A DNA stretch of 64,000 nt, taken from positions 124,001-188,000 of the forward strand of contig JAUNHV010000002.1 in NCBI GenBank assembly GCA_030523725.1, in the 5' to 3' direction. Origin of the DNA: Synergistaceae bacterium (lineage in GTDB: Bacteria; Synergistota; Synergistia; Synergistales; Synergistaceae). Shown here in pieces: positions 18,261 to 27,386 of the stretch; within the stretch, counting starts at the first letter, position 1; each line of letters starts with the position of its first letter. The notes under the pieces were generated by a model. That model searched no databases. It saw only the letters and a list, made by a program, of their open reading frames with translations, and was not told the origin of the DNA. Both the position numbers and the translations under genes were made by a program.

Positions 18261-21200
18261 CTAGAATTTGAAATTTAAACCGTCTAAGATAGTCCCAAAC
18301 GGATCCTTAAGAAAGCCACCCTTTTCCTTTTTGGTGCTAGTTGTAGGTCCTAAAGGAATGGAATATTTGAATGTAACCTTTGTATCTCCCTTTAGTCCCA
18401 TTGACTCTGCATCTGGATCATGTGATGAATGAGGAATTTCCCAATTTATGTCTTTTAAAATGGTATTTTCCATTTTTAAGCGAGAAAATTTTACATTATC
18501 TACTGTGCCACCTATGTGCATATCAATGATTCTAAATTCTCGCTGAGATACTCCCTTAATAAGGCTTTTGAGCATTCCTCCGAGTAGTGCTCCTGTGTCA
18601 AAATCTTCATCCTTAGTTAATTTACGAACGCCCTGGCGTAGAAGTATACTAGAAGCGTCAAGCACGGAATTCAAAGCTTTGATATTAACCTTTGTTTGAA
18701 GAGACATATTAATCTTTCCTTCCCTGGTCAGAACACCATCTAAGGAAGCGTAGTTATATAAAGAATTGCCATCAGGAGCTACTGCTTGGGTTCCAGGCAA
18801 GATTGTTAAGTCTCCAGATTTGTATGTGAACGGAATATTGATGGCGGCAAATTTTATAGTTTTTTCTCCAGTGAATTTGTATGCAGATTTAATTGCTTCA
18901 AATCCACTAATTTCACCATCCTTTAATTTCAAAATTCCGTTTGTAGTGTTGGTAGATAGTCGTCCTTCTTTACCAGTAGCAGTAGCTTCTAGCTGAAGTT
19001 TTCCAGATATTTTTTCAGGTTTATTTGCAAAAATAATAGGTGATATCTTTGCTAAATCTATGTCTTCAGTTTTCAGATCAACCTGGTAGACGTCATCTGT
19101 AATACTAAGCTTATAGTTATATAAAATTTCACTACCACATATCTTGGCTTTTGCGTTTGGCGCGGAGAGTGTTTCTTTATTCAACCTAATTGGAAAGCGG
19201 ATATCTGTTATTGGAATTCCGTAAACAGTAATCTTGTTTGATGTAAGATTACCTCTTGCTATAACTCCATTTTTCTCGCCGTGAAAACCAGCACGGAAGT
19301 TAACAATTCCACGGATGTTGTGGTAAGGGTTGTTAGTAATTTTTATATTAAATTGGTCAAGAGGAACGTCTTTTCCTACCAATTGTGCAAAATATTTCCA
19401 ATTGTTATCTGAGTCCACGAATAATTTTGCTTTTGCTTCAACCGTTCCTTCGCGAAGTAAAACTGAAACAGGTGCAATTACTGCTCTATAAGCATTTCCT
19501 GTAAAATGCATTGTCCCCTTAGGAAGAGGGTGGTGTATGTAGGCTGCCTGTTCCACAGCAACGTCTCCTGTGTATTGGGGATTCGAAAGTGTACCTGTAA
19601 TATGGCTTTTCATTGTGACGTAGCCCTGAAGTCCACGTATTGCCGGAACAAGTTTTAATGCTAATATGTAGAGGTTTAAGTCATGGCAATTAGCTGTTAA
19701 ATCTAGTTTTCCATTTTTAATGTTGGTAAGCCCTTGGGGTAAAAAGATTTTGCCGAAGATAACACTATCTGAGTCGAATATGTCTGCGGCTATTTTTTTG
19801 ACTTTTATTTCTTTAGGTGTACCGTAGATTTCTGCATTTATCATTTTGAATGGGATTCTGCCAAGGGTAATATTTGGAGATGATATGTGTAATTTCCAAT
19901 TAGTACCTCCGGCAACTCTTGCAGAAGAAATTTTTCCACTCACACGTCCTTTTAATTTGTATGGTAATTTTAGCATTTGAGCAATGGTAGCTATGTTAAA
20001 ATTGTTAGCTGAACCGTTGCAGTCAAAAGCTAAAGATTGATTAGCATTTCCGAGATATATTTTTGCATTCAAGAAGAAAGAACCGTCATCTATGGCAAGC
20101 TTTATATTTTTAAGTGTAATTGCATTATCGGAATAAACGATATCTGCATTGATACCGGAGATTGTAATGCCATTAAGCTTTCCCTTTGAAGTGGTAAGCT
20201 TTGCATTAACAATTGGAGATGTCCTATTGCCAGTTACTGACCAAGTAAGTTTTACATCTGCGTCAGCCTCAAGCCCAGTGGAATTTTCTATTGTTTCACG
20301 GAATGCTGAGAGTTTTAACCCAAAAGATTCTCCGCGGAAATTGAGTCTTCCTTGTGAATCAGTTGCGCCCTTAGCTATAAATTTAGCACCTTGCCAAGAG
20401 AAAGACCAATTTTTGATGGTGTAAATTTCCTTGCTTAAATTTGCTGAAATGTCCGCTGTGATTTTTGTTATGTCGCCGTAGAAATTTGTTTTTAGCCTAT
20501 CTGTTGCAACCTTTGCTTCCAGTGCAAGATTGTCTGGCGTGCCTTTTAGCGTGCCATTTATTTTTATATTGCCATCAAAGCCATAGCTGTCGCCTACCAG
20601 TGCATTTAGAATCTTTTTTACAGGGAGCCCATCTGCAAAGTATTTTAAGTTATTTTGACCATTTTTGAAAGAAAGTTGTCCTTGTACACCAAGTTTTTTG
20701 TTTTCAAGCAGTGCGTTAAAATTTATTTTTCCAACTGGAGTGCCGTTAAAGTTTGTTTCAATGGTTATCTTGTTTAAGTTGAGTCCATTGTAAGAAATGT
20801 TTGATTGTGAGGCTTTTATAGAACCAGTCAAGGCATTGAGAGGGCCGTTAATGTTGGCATTCAACGATGAGATATTTCCCTTGAGCCCTTTTGCATCAAT
20901 ATTAGACGTGTCTTTTATGAATGAAATAAGATTGTCAAACTTTATGTTTTTAATGTTTGCATTTAGCTTTAAGTGTTCCTTGTTCTTTTTTGAGTCATAA
21001 ACAAAGTTTCCCTTCAATGTGGAGTTAAAAATTTCTCCTCTGTCTACTGTAACGTGAATAACTTCATCGTTTACTCCCCAATCAAGAGCAATATTGTTGG
21101 CAAGTATGCCAAATATTTTGCCATTAGTTAATGTCCCATTGCCGAAAGATTTTATGTCATCACTGTTAAAGACGAAATTGAATTCTCCCCCCAGTTTTCC

Positions 21201-22043
21201 TGATGCATCAAGCTGGGTTACGGCAGGTATAATAGAAGCGATAGATTTTAAGTCAAGATTACTTGTCTTTGCCGTGATAGAAGATTTTGCTGGGAACTTG
21301 CCAGACAAAACGAGATGCCCAATATTTCTATTGTTGTTAGTAACAGATAAAACAAGACTGTCAATTTTAGCACGGCTCGTTCCTAAATCATCTGCTGCAC
21401 CGTTTAACGCTAAATCGTACGATTTAATTCTGCCTTTTACATCAAGGTGAACAGAATCTTTTGCGTCTATGAAGGAAGTCAGGTGCGTCAGAGTTAAAAG
21501 GTTTCCAGCAATAATGTCATCTTCAAAATAAATCTTTGTGTTTGTCGCGTCTAATTTGGCGATTGGTAGATTTATGTAGAATAAGACTTCTTTAATAATT
21601 TCGTCTGCTGTCATTGTGGAGTTTGGGTCACTTGGAAAGGTGGCATTGATTGCAGGAATATCAACTACTAGATTTTTTGTCGTTAATTTTGCTAGACGTA
21701 ATGTGAGCAAATCCCTAAGAGTGAAGTCAATTTTGCCTTCTGCTAGGGTTACGAAATTTCCTTTTCCTTTTATGGCTAAATTTTTTACGCTATAGCCTTT
21801 GAAAAGATTACCGGTGATATCCATTTTTAGAGAAAGATCTGATTCTGATAGGGCTGGAGTAAGGTATTTATTTATGATAAACTTTAGTCCTAAATCTGCG
21901 TCGGTCGCTGCATACAAAAAGCCAACAAAAAAAATGGCAAGACATGCAAGAATAACAAAAGAGCGCAGAAGTGCCTTGCCTCTTGCAAGTTTACTTTTAG
22001 GTAGTGTGTTGCTCTCTATATTTTTCTTTACTTCGTCTGCCAT
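18261..22043 (-). CDS. tamB: TamB/DUF490-like intermembrane lipid-transport protein
   Basis: AsmA-superfamily protein thought to bridge the inner and outer membranes and move phospholipids. The 1260-residue product has one N-terminal membrane anchor (about 26-46; [17 protein letters not shown]), a very long beta-rich region of repeated amphipathic strands, and a C-terminal TamB domain. The last residues, DGLNFKF, fit a beta-strand ending in Phe. ATG 22043 is chosen because AGAGGATAGG precedes it; the reading frame is open to 22154 but the extra 37 residues lack a ribosome-binding site. Its presence implies an outer membrane. It is not beside bamA or lpx genes here, but heads a lepA-hemW-ispE-purR run. 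Confidence 0.85.
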   Translation of the reverse strand: MADEVKKNIESNTLPKSKLARGKALLRSFVILACLAIFFVGFLYAATDADLGLKFIINKYLTPALSESDLSLKMDITGNLFKGYSVKNLAIKGKGNFVTLAEGKIDFTLRDLLTLRLAKLTTKNLVVDIPAINATFPSDPNSTMTADEIIKEVLFYINLPIAKLDATNTKIYFEDDIIAGNLLTLTHLTSFIDAKDSVHLDVKGRIKSYDLALNGAADDLGTSRAKIDSLVLSVTNNNRNIGHLVLSGKFPAKSSITAKTSNLDLKSIASIIPAVTQLDASGKLGGEFNFVFNSDDIKSFGNGTLTNGKIFGILANNIALDWGVNDEVIHVTVDRGEIFNSTLKGNFVYDSKKNKEHLKLNANIKNIKFDNLISFIKDTSNIDAKGLKGNISSLNANINGPLNALTGSIKASQSNISYNGLNLNKITIETNFNGTPVGKINFNALLENKKLGVQGQLSFKNGQNNLKYFADGLPVKKILNALVGDSYGFDGNIKINGTLKGTPDNLALEAKVATDRLKTNFYGDITKITADISANLSKEIYTIKNWSFSWQGAKFIAKGATDSQGRLNFRGESFGLKLSAFRETIENSTGLEADADVKLTWSVTGNRTSPIVNAKLTTSKGKLNGITISGINADIVYSDNAITLKNIKLAIDDGSFFLNAKIYLGNANQSLAFDCNGSANNFNIATIAQMLKLPYKLKGRVSGKISSARVAGGTNWKLHISSPNITLGRIPFKMINAEIYGTPKEIKVKKIAADIFDSDSVIFGKIFLPQGLTNIKNGKLDLTANCHDLNLYILALKLVPAIRGLQGYVTMKSHITGTLSNPQYTGDVAVEQAAYIHHPLPKGTMHFTGNAYRAVIAPVSVLLREGTVEAKAKLFVDSDNNWKYFAQLVGKDVPLDQFNIKITNNPYHNIRGIVNFRAGFHGEKNGVIARGNLTSNKITVYGIPITDIRFPIRLNKETLSAPNAKAKICGSEILYNYKLSITDDVYQVDLKTEDIDLAKISPIIFANKPEKISGKLQLEATATGKEGRLSTNTTNGILKLKDGEISGFEAIKSAYKFTGEKTIKFAAINIPFTYKSGDLTILPGTQAVAPDGNSLYNYASLDGVLTREGKINMSLQTKVNIKALNSVLDASSILLRQGVRKLTKDEDFDTGALLGGMLKSLIKGVSQREFRIIDMHIGGTVDNVKFSRLKMENTILKDINWEIPHSSHDPDAESMGLKGDTKVTFKYSIPLGPTTSTKKEKGGFLKDPFGTILDGLNFKF

Positions 22044-22078
22044 TAGCCTATCCTCTAAATAAATAAAATTAACTTGTA

Positions 22079-22087
22079 ATTCTACCA
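22079..22087 (-). promoter_or_regulatory. Extended -10 promoter for tamB
   Basis: Reading leftward, TGG followed by TAGAAT gives an extended -10 element 35 bp before the tamB ATG. No convincing -35 hexamer is seen. The rest of 22088-22340 holds the pflA terminator and AT-rich sequence with nothing else recognisable. Confidence 0.4.
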
Positions 22088-22168
22088 TAAAAAATTGTTT
22101 TTTTACGCATGTATCATAAAATGAAATGAAAAAATAAAATCCATTATGAATCAACTCTTTTGCAAAAC

Positions 22169-22214
22169 AAAAAAGGAGACATCACAAATGTTGCTTGTGG
22201 TGTCTCCTTTTTTT
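22169..22214 (-). terminator. Terminator ending the hydrogenase-PFL operon
   Basis: A 15-bp stem (AAGGAGACATCACAA with TTGTGGTGTCTCCTT, seven-base loop) is flanked by A and T tracts. It lies between the pflA stop and the tamB promoter and would stop leftward transcription. It is symmetrical enough to work in both directions. Confidence 0.9.
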
Positions 22215-22340
22215 GCAAATATCTTAAAATTCTTATTGAATCATGGCATTTTTGTGTTGCAATTACAGCATTTTTTTCTTTTTAGTGCAGAAAAAAGTCT
22301 GCATGGCTAATTTCAGCTATTGCTCTAAGGTAACTTGTCA

Positions 22341-23066
22341 TTATCTCATTGCTTCTAAGATGATGTCTCTAGCTTTTATTGCCTCTTCCTTTGTCGTATT
22401 AGTTGTGTCACGCAGAGGATAACCTATTCCAAGTTTTTCATATTTTGAAATCGCCATATTATGATATGACAAAATTTCCAATGCATTAATATTTTTTAAG
22501 TTTTTTAGAAACTGTCCTAATCTCTCAAGCTCTTCTCTTTTGTCTGTAATACCAGGAACAATGACGTGTCTAATCCAAACCGGGATGTTTTTTTCTGAAA
22601 GATATCTTGCAAAATCCAAGATATTTTTGTTTTCATGCCCTGTCAGTTTCTTATGCTCTAGGTTATCAATATGTTTTATGTCCAAAAGCACTAAATTTGT
22701 AACTGAGAGCAATTTATCAATAGGAGCAAGATTGTTTCTGTCAAAATAGACCCCAGATGTATCAAGTGCCGTGTGAATATTTCTAGCATTGGCTTTTGCA
22801 AAAAGCTCTGTAACAAATTCTATTTGTGCCATCGGTTCGCCACCTGTTACAGTAATACCGCCATGTGAAAAAAATTCTTTCAAGCTGTCAAAGCGCGCTA
22901 AAATTTCCTCACTTGTCATTGGTGAATTTTGCTCAAAAGTCCAAGTGTCTGGGTTATGGCAGTAAAGGCACCTCATGGGGCACCCTTGCAAAAAAACTAC
23001 GAAACGTATTCCTGGTCCATCAACCGTTCCACACGTTTCGATTGAATGAATATTCCCTTTTTTCAT
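22341..23066 (-). CDS. pflA: Pyruvate formate-lyase activating enzyme
   Basis: Radical SAM enzyme that abstracts a hydrogen from the glycyl residue of pyruvate formate-lyase. The 241 residues carry CPMRCLYC (Cys29, Cys33, Cys36) for the [4Fe-4S] cluster, followed by HNPDTW, the PFL-activase hallmark, and the SAM-binding TVTGGEP near residue 72. ATG 23066 is used; a TTG four codons upstream is also open. No ribosome-binding site is seen directly before it, and a strong hairpin ends only a few bases upstream, so expression is likely lower than that of the enzyme it activates. Its substrate here would be the free-standing glycyl-radical domain encoded just upstream. Confidence 0.94.
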   Translation of the reverse strand: MKKGNIHSIETCGTVDGPGIRFVVFLQGCPMRCLYCHNPDTWTFEQNSPMTSEEILARFDSLKEFFSHGGITVTGGEPMAQIEFVTELFAKANARNIHTALDTSGVYFDRNNLAPIDKLLSVTNLVLLDIKHIDNLEHKKLTGHENKNILDFARYLSEKNIPVWIRHVIVPGITDKREELERLGQFLKNLKNINALEILSYHNMAISKYEKLGIGYPLRDTTNTTKEEAIKARDIILEAMR

Positions 23067-23077
23067 CTTATTGCACA

Positions 23078-23121
23078 AAAAGCGAGGACATGGTAAACAT
23101 GGTAAACTTGTCCTCGCTTCT
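23078..23121 (-). terminator. Hairpin between the glycyl-radical domain gene and pflA
   Basis: An 11- to 12-bp stem (AAGCGAGGACA / TTGTCCTCGCTT) with a 17-base loop that itself contains the direct repeat TGGTAAACA TGGTAAAC. Read leftward the stem is followed by TTTTT. It looks like a partial terminator or mRNA-stabilising hairpin that lowers pflA output. Confidence 0.7.
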
Positions 23122-23131
23122 TAATTTCTCC

Positions 23132-23368
23132 TTATAATGAGCTATGGAACGTCCTAGAAATAACGTCGTCTTGCTGCTCTTTTGTTAATTTATTAAAATT
23201 AACAGCGTATCCTGATACACGAATAGTCAGAGTAGGGTATTTCTCTGGATGTGCTTGCGCATCAAGCAAAGTTTCTTTGTTCAAGACATTAACATTAAGG
23301 TGATAACCACCTTTTTGCATATAGCCATCTATCAAATTAACCAAATTTTCTTCAGCCTTTGTAGACAT
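23132..23368 (-). CDS. grcA: Stand-alone glycyl-radical domain of pyruvate formate-lyase (GrcA-like)
   Basis: A 78-residue protein equal to the last part of a normal pyruvate formate-lyase. It contains [15 protein letters not shown], a [17 protein letters not shown] segment with the radical Gly at residue 53, and the terminal SRTFHSSL. In E. coli PFL this stretch is covalently part of the enzyme, while the stress protein GrcA/YfiD is a spare copy. Here the neighbouring PFL gene lacks it altogether, so this protein probably supplies the radical in trans. ATG 23368 has an AGGAGG ribosome-binding site. The gap to the PFL stop is 34 bp; stop codon and new ribosome-binding site argue against a sequencing frameshift. 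Confidence 0.88.
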   Translation of the reverse strand: MSTKAEENLVNLIDGYMQKGGYHLNVNVLNKETLLDAQAHPEKYPTLTIRVSGYAVNFNKLTKEQQDDVISRTFHSSL

Positions 23369-23402
23369 ATTAAGGTTCCTCCTAAAATTTAAAAATAATT
23401 TT

Positions 23403-25487
23403 TTAGTCAACTGTACATTCAGTACATCCGGTATTCATTGTTAAAACGGCACCATCAACTAAGAGTTCATCCTTTCCGAGTGCCTCAGGAATAATTGAGA
23501 AGGTGTTAGAGATTCCATCCTGCGAATCTTCAAAAGGAATTTTTGCTACAGAGGCAAGAGAGGCTACAGCACCACTTTTATCTCTTCCGTGCATTGGATT
23601 GGCTCCTGGTGCGAAGGGTACGCCAATTTTTCTTCCATCCGGAGTGCTTCCGGTCTTTTTACCGTATATAACATTTGATGTAATTGTCAAAATTGACAGC
23701 GTTGGAATTGAGTTGCGGTAGGTTCTGTGTGATCTAATTTTGTCCATAAATCTATGGACTATTTCAGTTGCTAATTCATCAACTCTATCATCATTGTTTC
23801 CGTATTTAGGATAATCACCTTCAATTTCAAAATCAGTAACTATGCCATCTTCATCGCGTATTGTTTTTACCTTTGCGTATTTTATAGCAGAAAGGGAATC
23901 TGCTACAACAGAAAGCCCAGCTACACCAGTAGCAAAATAACGTTTTACGTCTCTGTCATGAAGTGCCATCTGTGCTCTTTCGTAGCAATATTTGTCATGC
24001 ATATAGTGAATACAGTTCAAGGTATTAACATAAAGCCACGCCAACCATTCCATCATGGCGTCATATTTTTCCATGACTTCATCAAAGTCTAAATATTCAT
24101 TCAGTATCGGGCGATTTTTTGGACCAACCTGTACTTTTAGTCTCTCGTCAACTCCGCCGTTGATTGCATATAGTAAGCACTTTGCAAGATTTGCTCTTGC
24201 ACCAAAAAATTGCATTTCCTTACCAACAACCATAGAAGAAACACAGCAAGCAATTGCATAATCATCGCCATGGGCGACACGCAAGATATCATCATTTTCG
24301 TATTGTATGGAAGACGTTTTTATGGAAATTTTGGCGGCAAACTTTTTAAAATTCTCTGGCAAATCTTTTGACCAAAGAACTGTTAAGTTTGGTTCTGGAG
24401 CTGGATCTAAATTGATAAGTGTCTGTAGATATCGGAAAGAATTTTTCGTAACCAATGGTCTTGCGTCTGCTGCCATACCGCCAATTGACTCAGTTACCCA
24501 TGTCGGGTCACCCGAGAATAATGAATTATAATCCGGTGTTCTTGCAAACTTCACAAGCCGAAGCTTCATAATGAAGTGATCTATCATCTCCTGTGCTTCG
24601 CTTTCAGTAATAACACCATTTTTTAAGTCTCGTTCTATGTAAATATCCAAAAATGTTGATGTGCGACCAAGACTCATAGCAGCGCCATTTTGTTCTTTAA
24701 CTGCTGCTAAATAGCCAAAATAAAGCCATTGCACAGCCTCTCTTGCGTTCATTGCAGGACGTGAAATGTCAAAACCATAAATTGTGCCCAATTCTTTCAT
24801 CTCATTTAGTGCCACAATCTGTTCTGCAAGCTCCTCTTTTAGGCGGATCTTATCATCGACCATAGTTCCGCTAATAGATTCATGTTGTTTTTTCTTGTCT
24901 TCTATGAGTCTATCAATTCCGTAAAGTGCAATACGCCTGTAGTCACCAATTATGCGCCCTCTGCCATAAGCATCTGGCAAACCGGTAAGAATTGCAGCGT
25001 GTCGTGCAAGTTTCATCTCAGGAGTATAGACATCAAACACACCTTGGTTGTGTGTCTTTCTGTATGTTCTAAAGATGTGAGAAATTTCTTTATCAACCTC
25101 ATAGCCATAAGACTTACAGGAGGTTTCTGCCATTCTAATTCCACCGAAAGGCTGTAAAGCTCTTTTTAGTGGCTTGTCTGTCTGTAAACCAACAATGACT
25201 TCATTTTCCTTGTCTATGTAACCAGCCTTATGAGAAGTTATGGTAGAAACAATTTTCGTGTCCATATCAAGAACACCGCCGTTTCTTGTTTCTTCTTGCA
25301 TAAGAGCCTTGCATTTGCCCCAAAGTTTTTTTGTCCTCTCTGTAGCAGGGGCAAGAAAGGTATCGTCACCATGATATGGGGTAAAATTTTTTATTATAAA
25401 ATTTCTGACGTTGATTTCTTTCTTCCAAGCACCATCGGCAAACCCCTGCCAAGCGGTTTCTTTTATTTCTTCAAGATTTTTTTCCAT
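23403..25487 (-). CDS. pflB: Pyruvate formate-lyase core, lacking the C-terminal glycyl-radical domain
   Basis: Cleaves pyruvate with CoA to acetyl-CoA and formate without oxygen. The 694 residues cover the ten-stranded barrel of PFL, with the two active-site cysteines Cys414-Cys415 in ACCVS. They follow known PFLs up to the [10 protein letters not shown] segment, where E. coli PFL continues into the glycyl-radical loop. Here the chain instead ends with about 20 different residues, including TGCTECTVD. The usual length is about 750-760, so about 70 residues are missing and are found in the next gene. It starts 27 bp after the hydrogenase gene with no terminator between them, so the two are co-transcribed. 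Confidence 0.92.
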   Translation of the reverse strand: MEKNLEEIKETAWQGFADGAWKKEINVRNFIIKNFTPYHGDDTFLAPATERTKKLWGKCKALMQEETRNGGVLDMDTKIVSTITSHKAGYIDKENEVIVGLQTDKPLKRALQPFGGIRMAETSCKSYGYEVDKEISHIFRTYRKTHNQGVFDVYTPEMKLARHAAILTGLPDAYGRGRIIGDYRRIALYGIDRLIEDKKKQHESISGTMVDDKIRLKEELAEQIVALNEMKELGTIYGFDISRPAMNAREAVQWLYFGYLAAVKEQNGAAMSLGRTSTFLDIYIERDLKNGVITESEAQEMIDHFIMKLRLVKFARTPDYNSLFSGDPTWVTESIGGMAADARPLVTKNSFRYLQTLINLDPAPEPNLTVLWSKDLPENFKKFAAKISIKTSSIQYENDDILRVAHGDDYAIACCVSSMVVGKEMQFFGARANLAKCLLYAINGGVDERLKVQVGPKNRPILNEYLDFDEVMEKYDAMMEWLAWLYVNTLNCIHYMHDKYCYERAQMALHDRDVKRYFATGVAGLSVVADSLSAIKYAKVKTIRDEDGIVTDFEIEGDYPKYGNNDDRVDELATEIVHRFMDKIRSHRTYRNSIPTLSILTITSNVIYGKKTGSTPDGRKIGVPFAPGANPMHGRDKSGAVASLASVAKIPFEDSQDGISNTFSIIPEALGKDELLVDGAVLTMNTGCTECTVD

Positions 25488-25514
25488 AGTCGTACCCTAC
25501 CTTACATTACAAAA

Positions 25515-26954
25515 CTATTCTTTTGAAATATCGTTGCTTTTATTAAGTAAATCAGTAATTAGTTTAGTCGATGTCCTGGAATCTGCAATTGTTCCATGGC
25601 CACCAATACAGCCACCTTCACAGCACATGACTTCAACAAAATTTCCGTTGTCACACTTGCCCTCTCTTACATATTTTTTTAACTGTCTTATGGTTTCTTT
25701 ATTTAGTCCATTAATAACAGTGGGGCAGGTATCAGAGTTGGTGCAGAATTTAACTGCTTCAGCCACACCACCAGAAAGAGGGAATTTTCTGCCTTGCTTA
25801 GAAGGCTGAACTCCACCATTATCCTCTTCACAATTTAAAATTTCTATATGAGATGCAATAAACATGGCACCTAGCGTCGCGATGTTGATAACGTAGTCAA
25901 CATTGGGATTTTCTTTTGCTTCTTGTTTTTTTGCAACACAGGGGCTTATGAATACCACCTTTGAATTTGGATGTTCTTTTTTTGCAATTTCTGCCGTATA
26001 AAATAGCGGAGTTTTTGTTTCAGATTTATAGGGCGCAAGCTCTGGTAAATGTTTTTTTATAAATTCATTATATCCAGCACAACACGAAGTAGTCATAAAA
26101 GCTTGACCACTTGCCATCTTTTCTTGAAATTCTCTAGCTTCATTTTTTATGGTAATATCCGCACCCTGCGCAACTTCATAAACATGAGTGAAGCCTAGTT
26201 TTTTCAAAGCGGTTTTAAACTGACCAACGCTTCCTGGCAACTGACCGACAGCTGCTGGTGCAAAGAGGACAGATACTTCTTCTTTATTTTTTAATAATTT
26301 CAAAACATCTATTAATTGATTTTTTTGTAGCACTGCTCCGAAAGGACAGCTTGAAATACATCTACCGCAAAGTATGCACTTGTCAAAATCAATTTTTGTT
26401 GTTCCATCCGCATTTCTTTCAATAGCATCAACTGGACAGCTATCTTCGCATGGCACAGCTACCTTTACTATTGCATTGTATGGGCAAACTGGTATACACA
26501 TTTTACAAGCTTTACACTTGCTTGAATCAATTACAGATCTGCCGTTTATAATTTCTATTGCGCCAAATTTGCAAGCTGTATGGCACGGTCTAGCCACACA
26601 TCCTTGACATAAATCAGTAACATGTATTCTTTGATGCACACAAGCTTTACAAGCGGCGCCGAGCACTGTTAGTGGATTTTCTTCTGGGCGTTCTCGTTCT
26701 AATGCGTTTTTGGCATACCTATACAATGAGACTGTTTCATCATCGTCTTCTATAGCAAATCCAAGAGCAGCAATGATTCTATCTCGTAGTATTGCACGCT
26801 CTTTGTATATACAGCAGCGATAAGGAACCTTTGTGCCTTTAGGCCTCATATCGTAGGGGATTAGTCTTGTATTTTTTTCAAAATCATCGGAAAGAAATGC
26901 TTCAACTAACCTTACTAATATTTCCTTTTTTAAGTGTTGAACATCATTAGTCAT
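25515..26954 (-). CDS. Monomeric [FeFe]-hydrogenase, group B-like
   Basis: Likely produces or consumes H2 with ferredoxin as partner. The 479 residues have an N-terminal ferredoxin-rich region (Cys clusters at about 102-128, 147-157, 169-173 and 193-203) and a C-terminal H-cluster domain. H-cluster motifs: L1 TSCCAGY (Cys291, Cys292), L2 SPCVAKK (Cys339), L3 EVMCCEGGCIGG (Cys445, Cys449). L1 departs from the usual TSCCPxW, with Ala for Pro and Tyr for Trp, which together with the DLCQGCVARPC segment suggests the poorly studied group B. The maturases HydE, HydF and HydG are not in the window. The gene overlaps the preceding [2Fe-2S] gene by 8 bp and leads into pflB. Confidence 0.85.
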   Translation of the reverse strand: MTNDVQHLKKEILVRLVEAFLSDDFEKNTRLIPYDMRPKGTKVPYRCCIYKERAILRDRIIAALGFAIEDDDETVSLYRYAKNALERERPEENPLTVLGAACKACVHQRIHVTDLCQGCVARPCHTACKFGAIEIINGRSVIDSSKCKACKMCIPVCPYNAIVKVAVPCEDSCPVDAIERNADGTTKIDFDKCILCGRCISSCPFGAVLQKNQLIDVLKLLKNKEEVSVLFAPAAVGQLPGSVGQFKTALKKLGFTHVYEVAQGADITIKNEAREFQEKMASGQAFMTTSCCAGYNEFIKKHLPELAPYKSETKTPLFYTAEIAKKEHPNSKVVFISPCVAKKQEAKENPNVDYVINIATLGAMFIASHIEILNCEEDNGGVQPSKQGRKFPLSGGVAEAVKFCTNSDTCPTVINGLNKETIRQLKKYVREGKCDNGNFVEVMCCEGGCIGGHGTIADSRTSTKLITDLLNKSNDISKE

Positions 26955-27213
26955 TTTTCTTTAATTGTCTTTCAATTTCTTCTATAACTTTTTCTAGTGT
27001 GGCTTTTTTAACAACGATATCATTTACCTTCACGTATGGGGCTTGTGAATAGTCAAAACTTGAGAGCTCTGACTCTAAGCAATCATTCCCAGCTGTAACA
27101 GTCACATTATCTCCAAATTTTTGTGCAATAGTTGCTTTCAAATTTTGTAAATCGGGAGACCTCATAACAAAACAAGTTGTGCACAGGCATACTCTTACTT
27201 CTATTTTTTTCAT
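26947..27213 (-). CDS. Thioredoxin-like [2Fe-2S] ferredoxin
   Basis: Small electron carrier of the NuoE/2Fe-2S thioredoxin-like family. The 88 residues show Cys9, Cys11 and Cys14 near the start and Cys45 further on, a set of four suited to a [2Fe-2S] cluster, with a thioredoxin-like pattern ending in QAPYVKVNDIVV. Usual family spacing is C-x4-C rather than the C-x-C-x2-C seen here, so which three of the four N-terminal positions bind is uncertain. As the first gene of the operon and overlapping the hydrogenase, it is probably that enzyme's dedicated electron partner. Confidence 0.72.
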   Translation of the reverse strand: MKKIEVRVCLCTTCFVMRSPDLQNLKATIAQKFGDNVTVTAGNDCLESELSSFDYSQAPYVKVNDIVVKKATLEKVIEEIERQLKKND

Positions 27214-27250
27214 GTTATTTCACCCATAAAATTTATTCACAAATCAGGTA

Positions 27251-27256
27251 ATTATA
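27251..27256 (-). promoter_or_regulatory. Probable -10 box of the hydrogenase-PFL operon
   Basis: Read leftward, TATAAT lies 37 bp before the ATG at 27213. The -35 region is T-rich with no clear hexamer. The 173-bp gap 27214-27386 is shared with the divergent thrS promoter. Confidence 0.45.
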
Positions 27257-27305
27257 CTACAAATTTACAACAAAAAACGAAAAAATCAGAATTCTCGGTA
27301 AATGG

Positions 27306-27334
27306 TTAACAACTTCGAGCATTTGTTGTATAAT
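27306..27334 (+). promoter_or_regulatory. Promoter for thrS
   Basis: TTAACA at 27306-27311 and TATAAT at 27329-27334 with 17 bp between them. The leader to the thrS ATG is only about 45 bases, too short for a T-box, so no tRNA-sensing leader is present. Confidence 0.75.
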
Positions 27335-27386
27335 CCACTAAAAGTACGATTTTGTAATAGCATAACATACAGGGAGTGATTTATAA

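Noticed and set aside
23369-23405. A frameshift or assembly error splitting one pflB gene
   Set aside because: The core ends with a stop and a different tail, then a gap with an AGGAGG site and a new ATG. A single base change would not restore one frame with the known PFL sequence.
27214-27386. T-box leader before thrS
   Set aside because: The promoter leaves only about 45 bases of leader, too short for a specifier loop and antiterminator.
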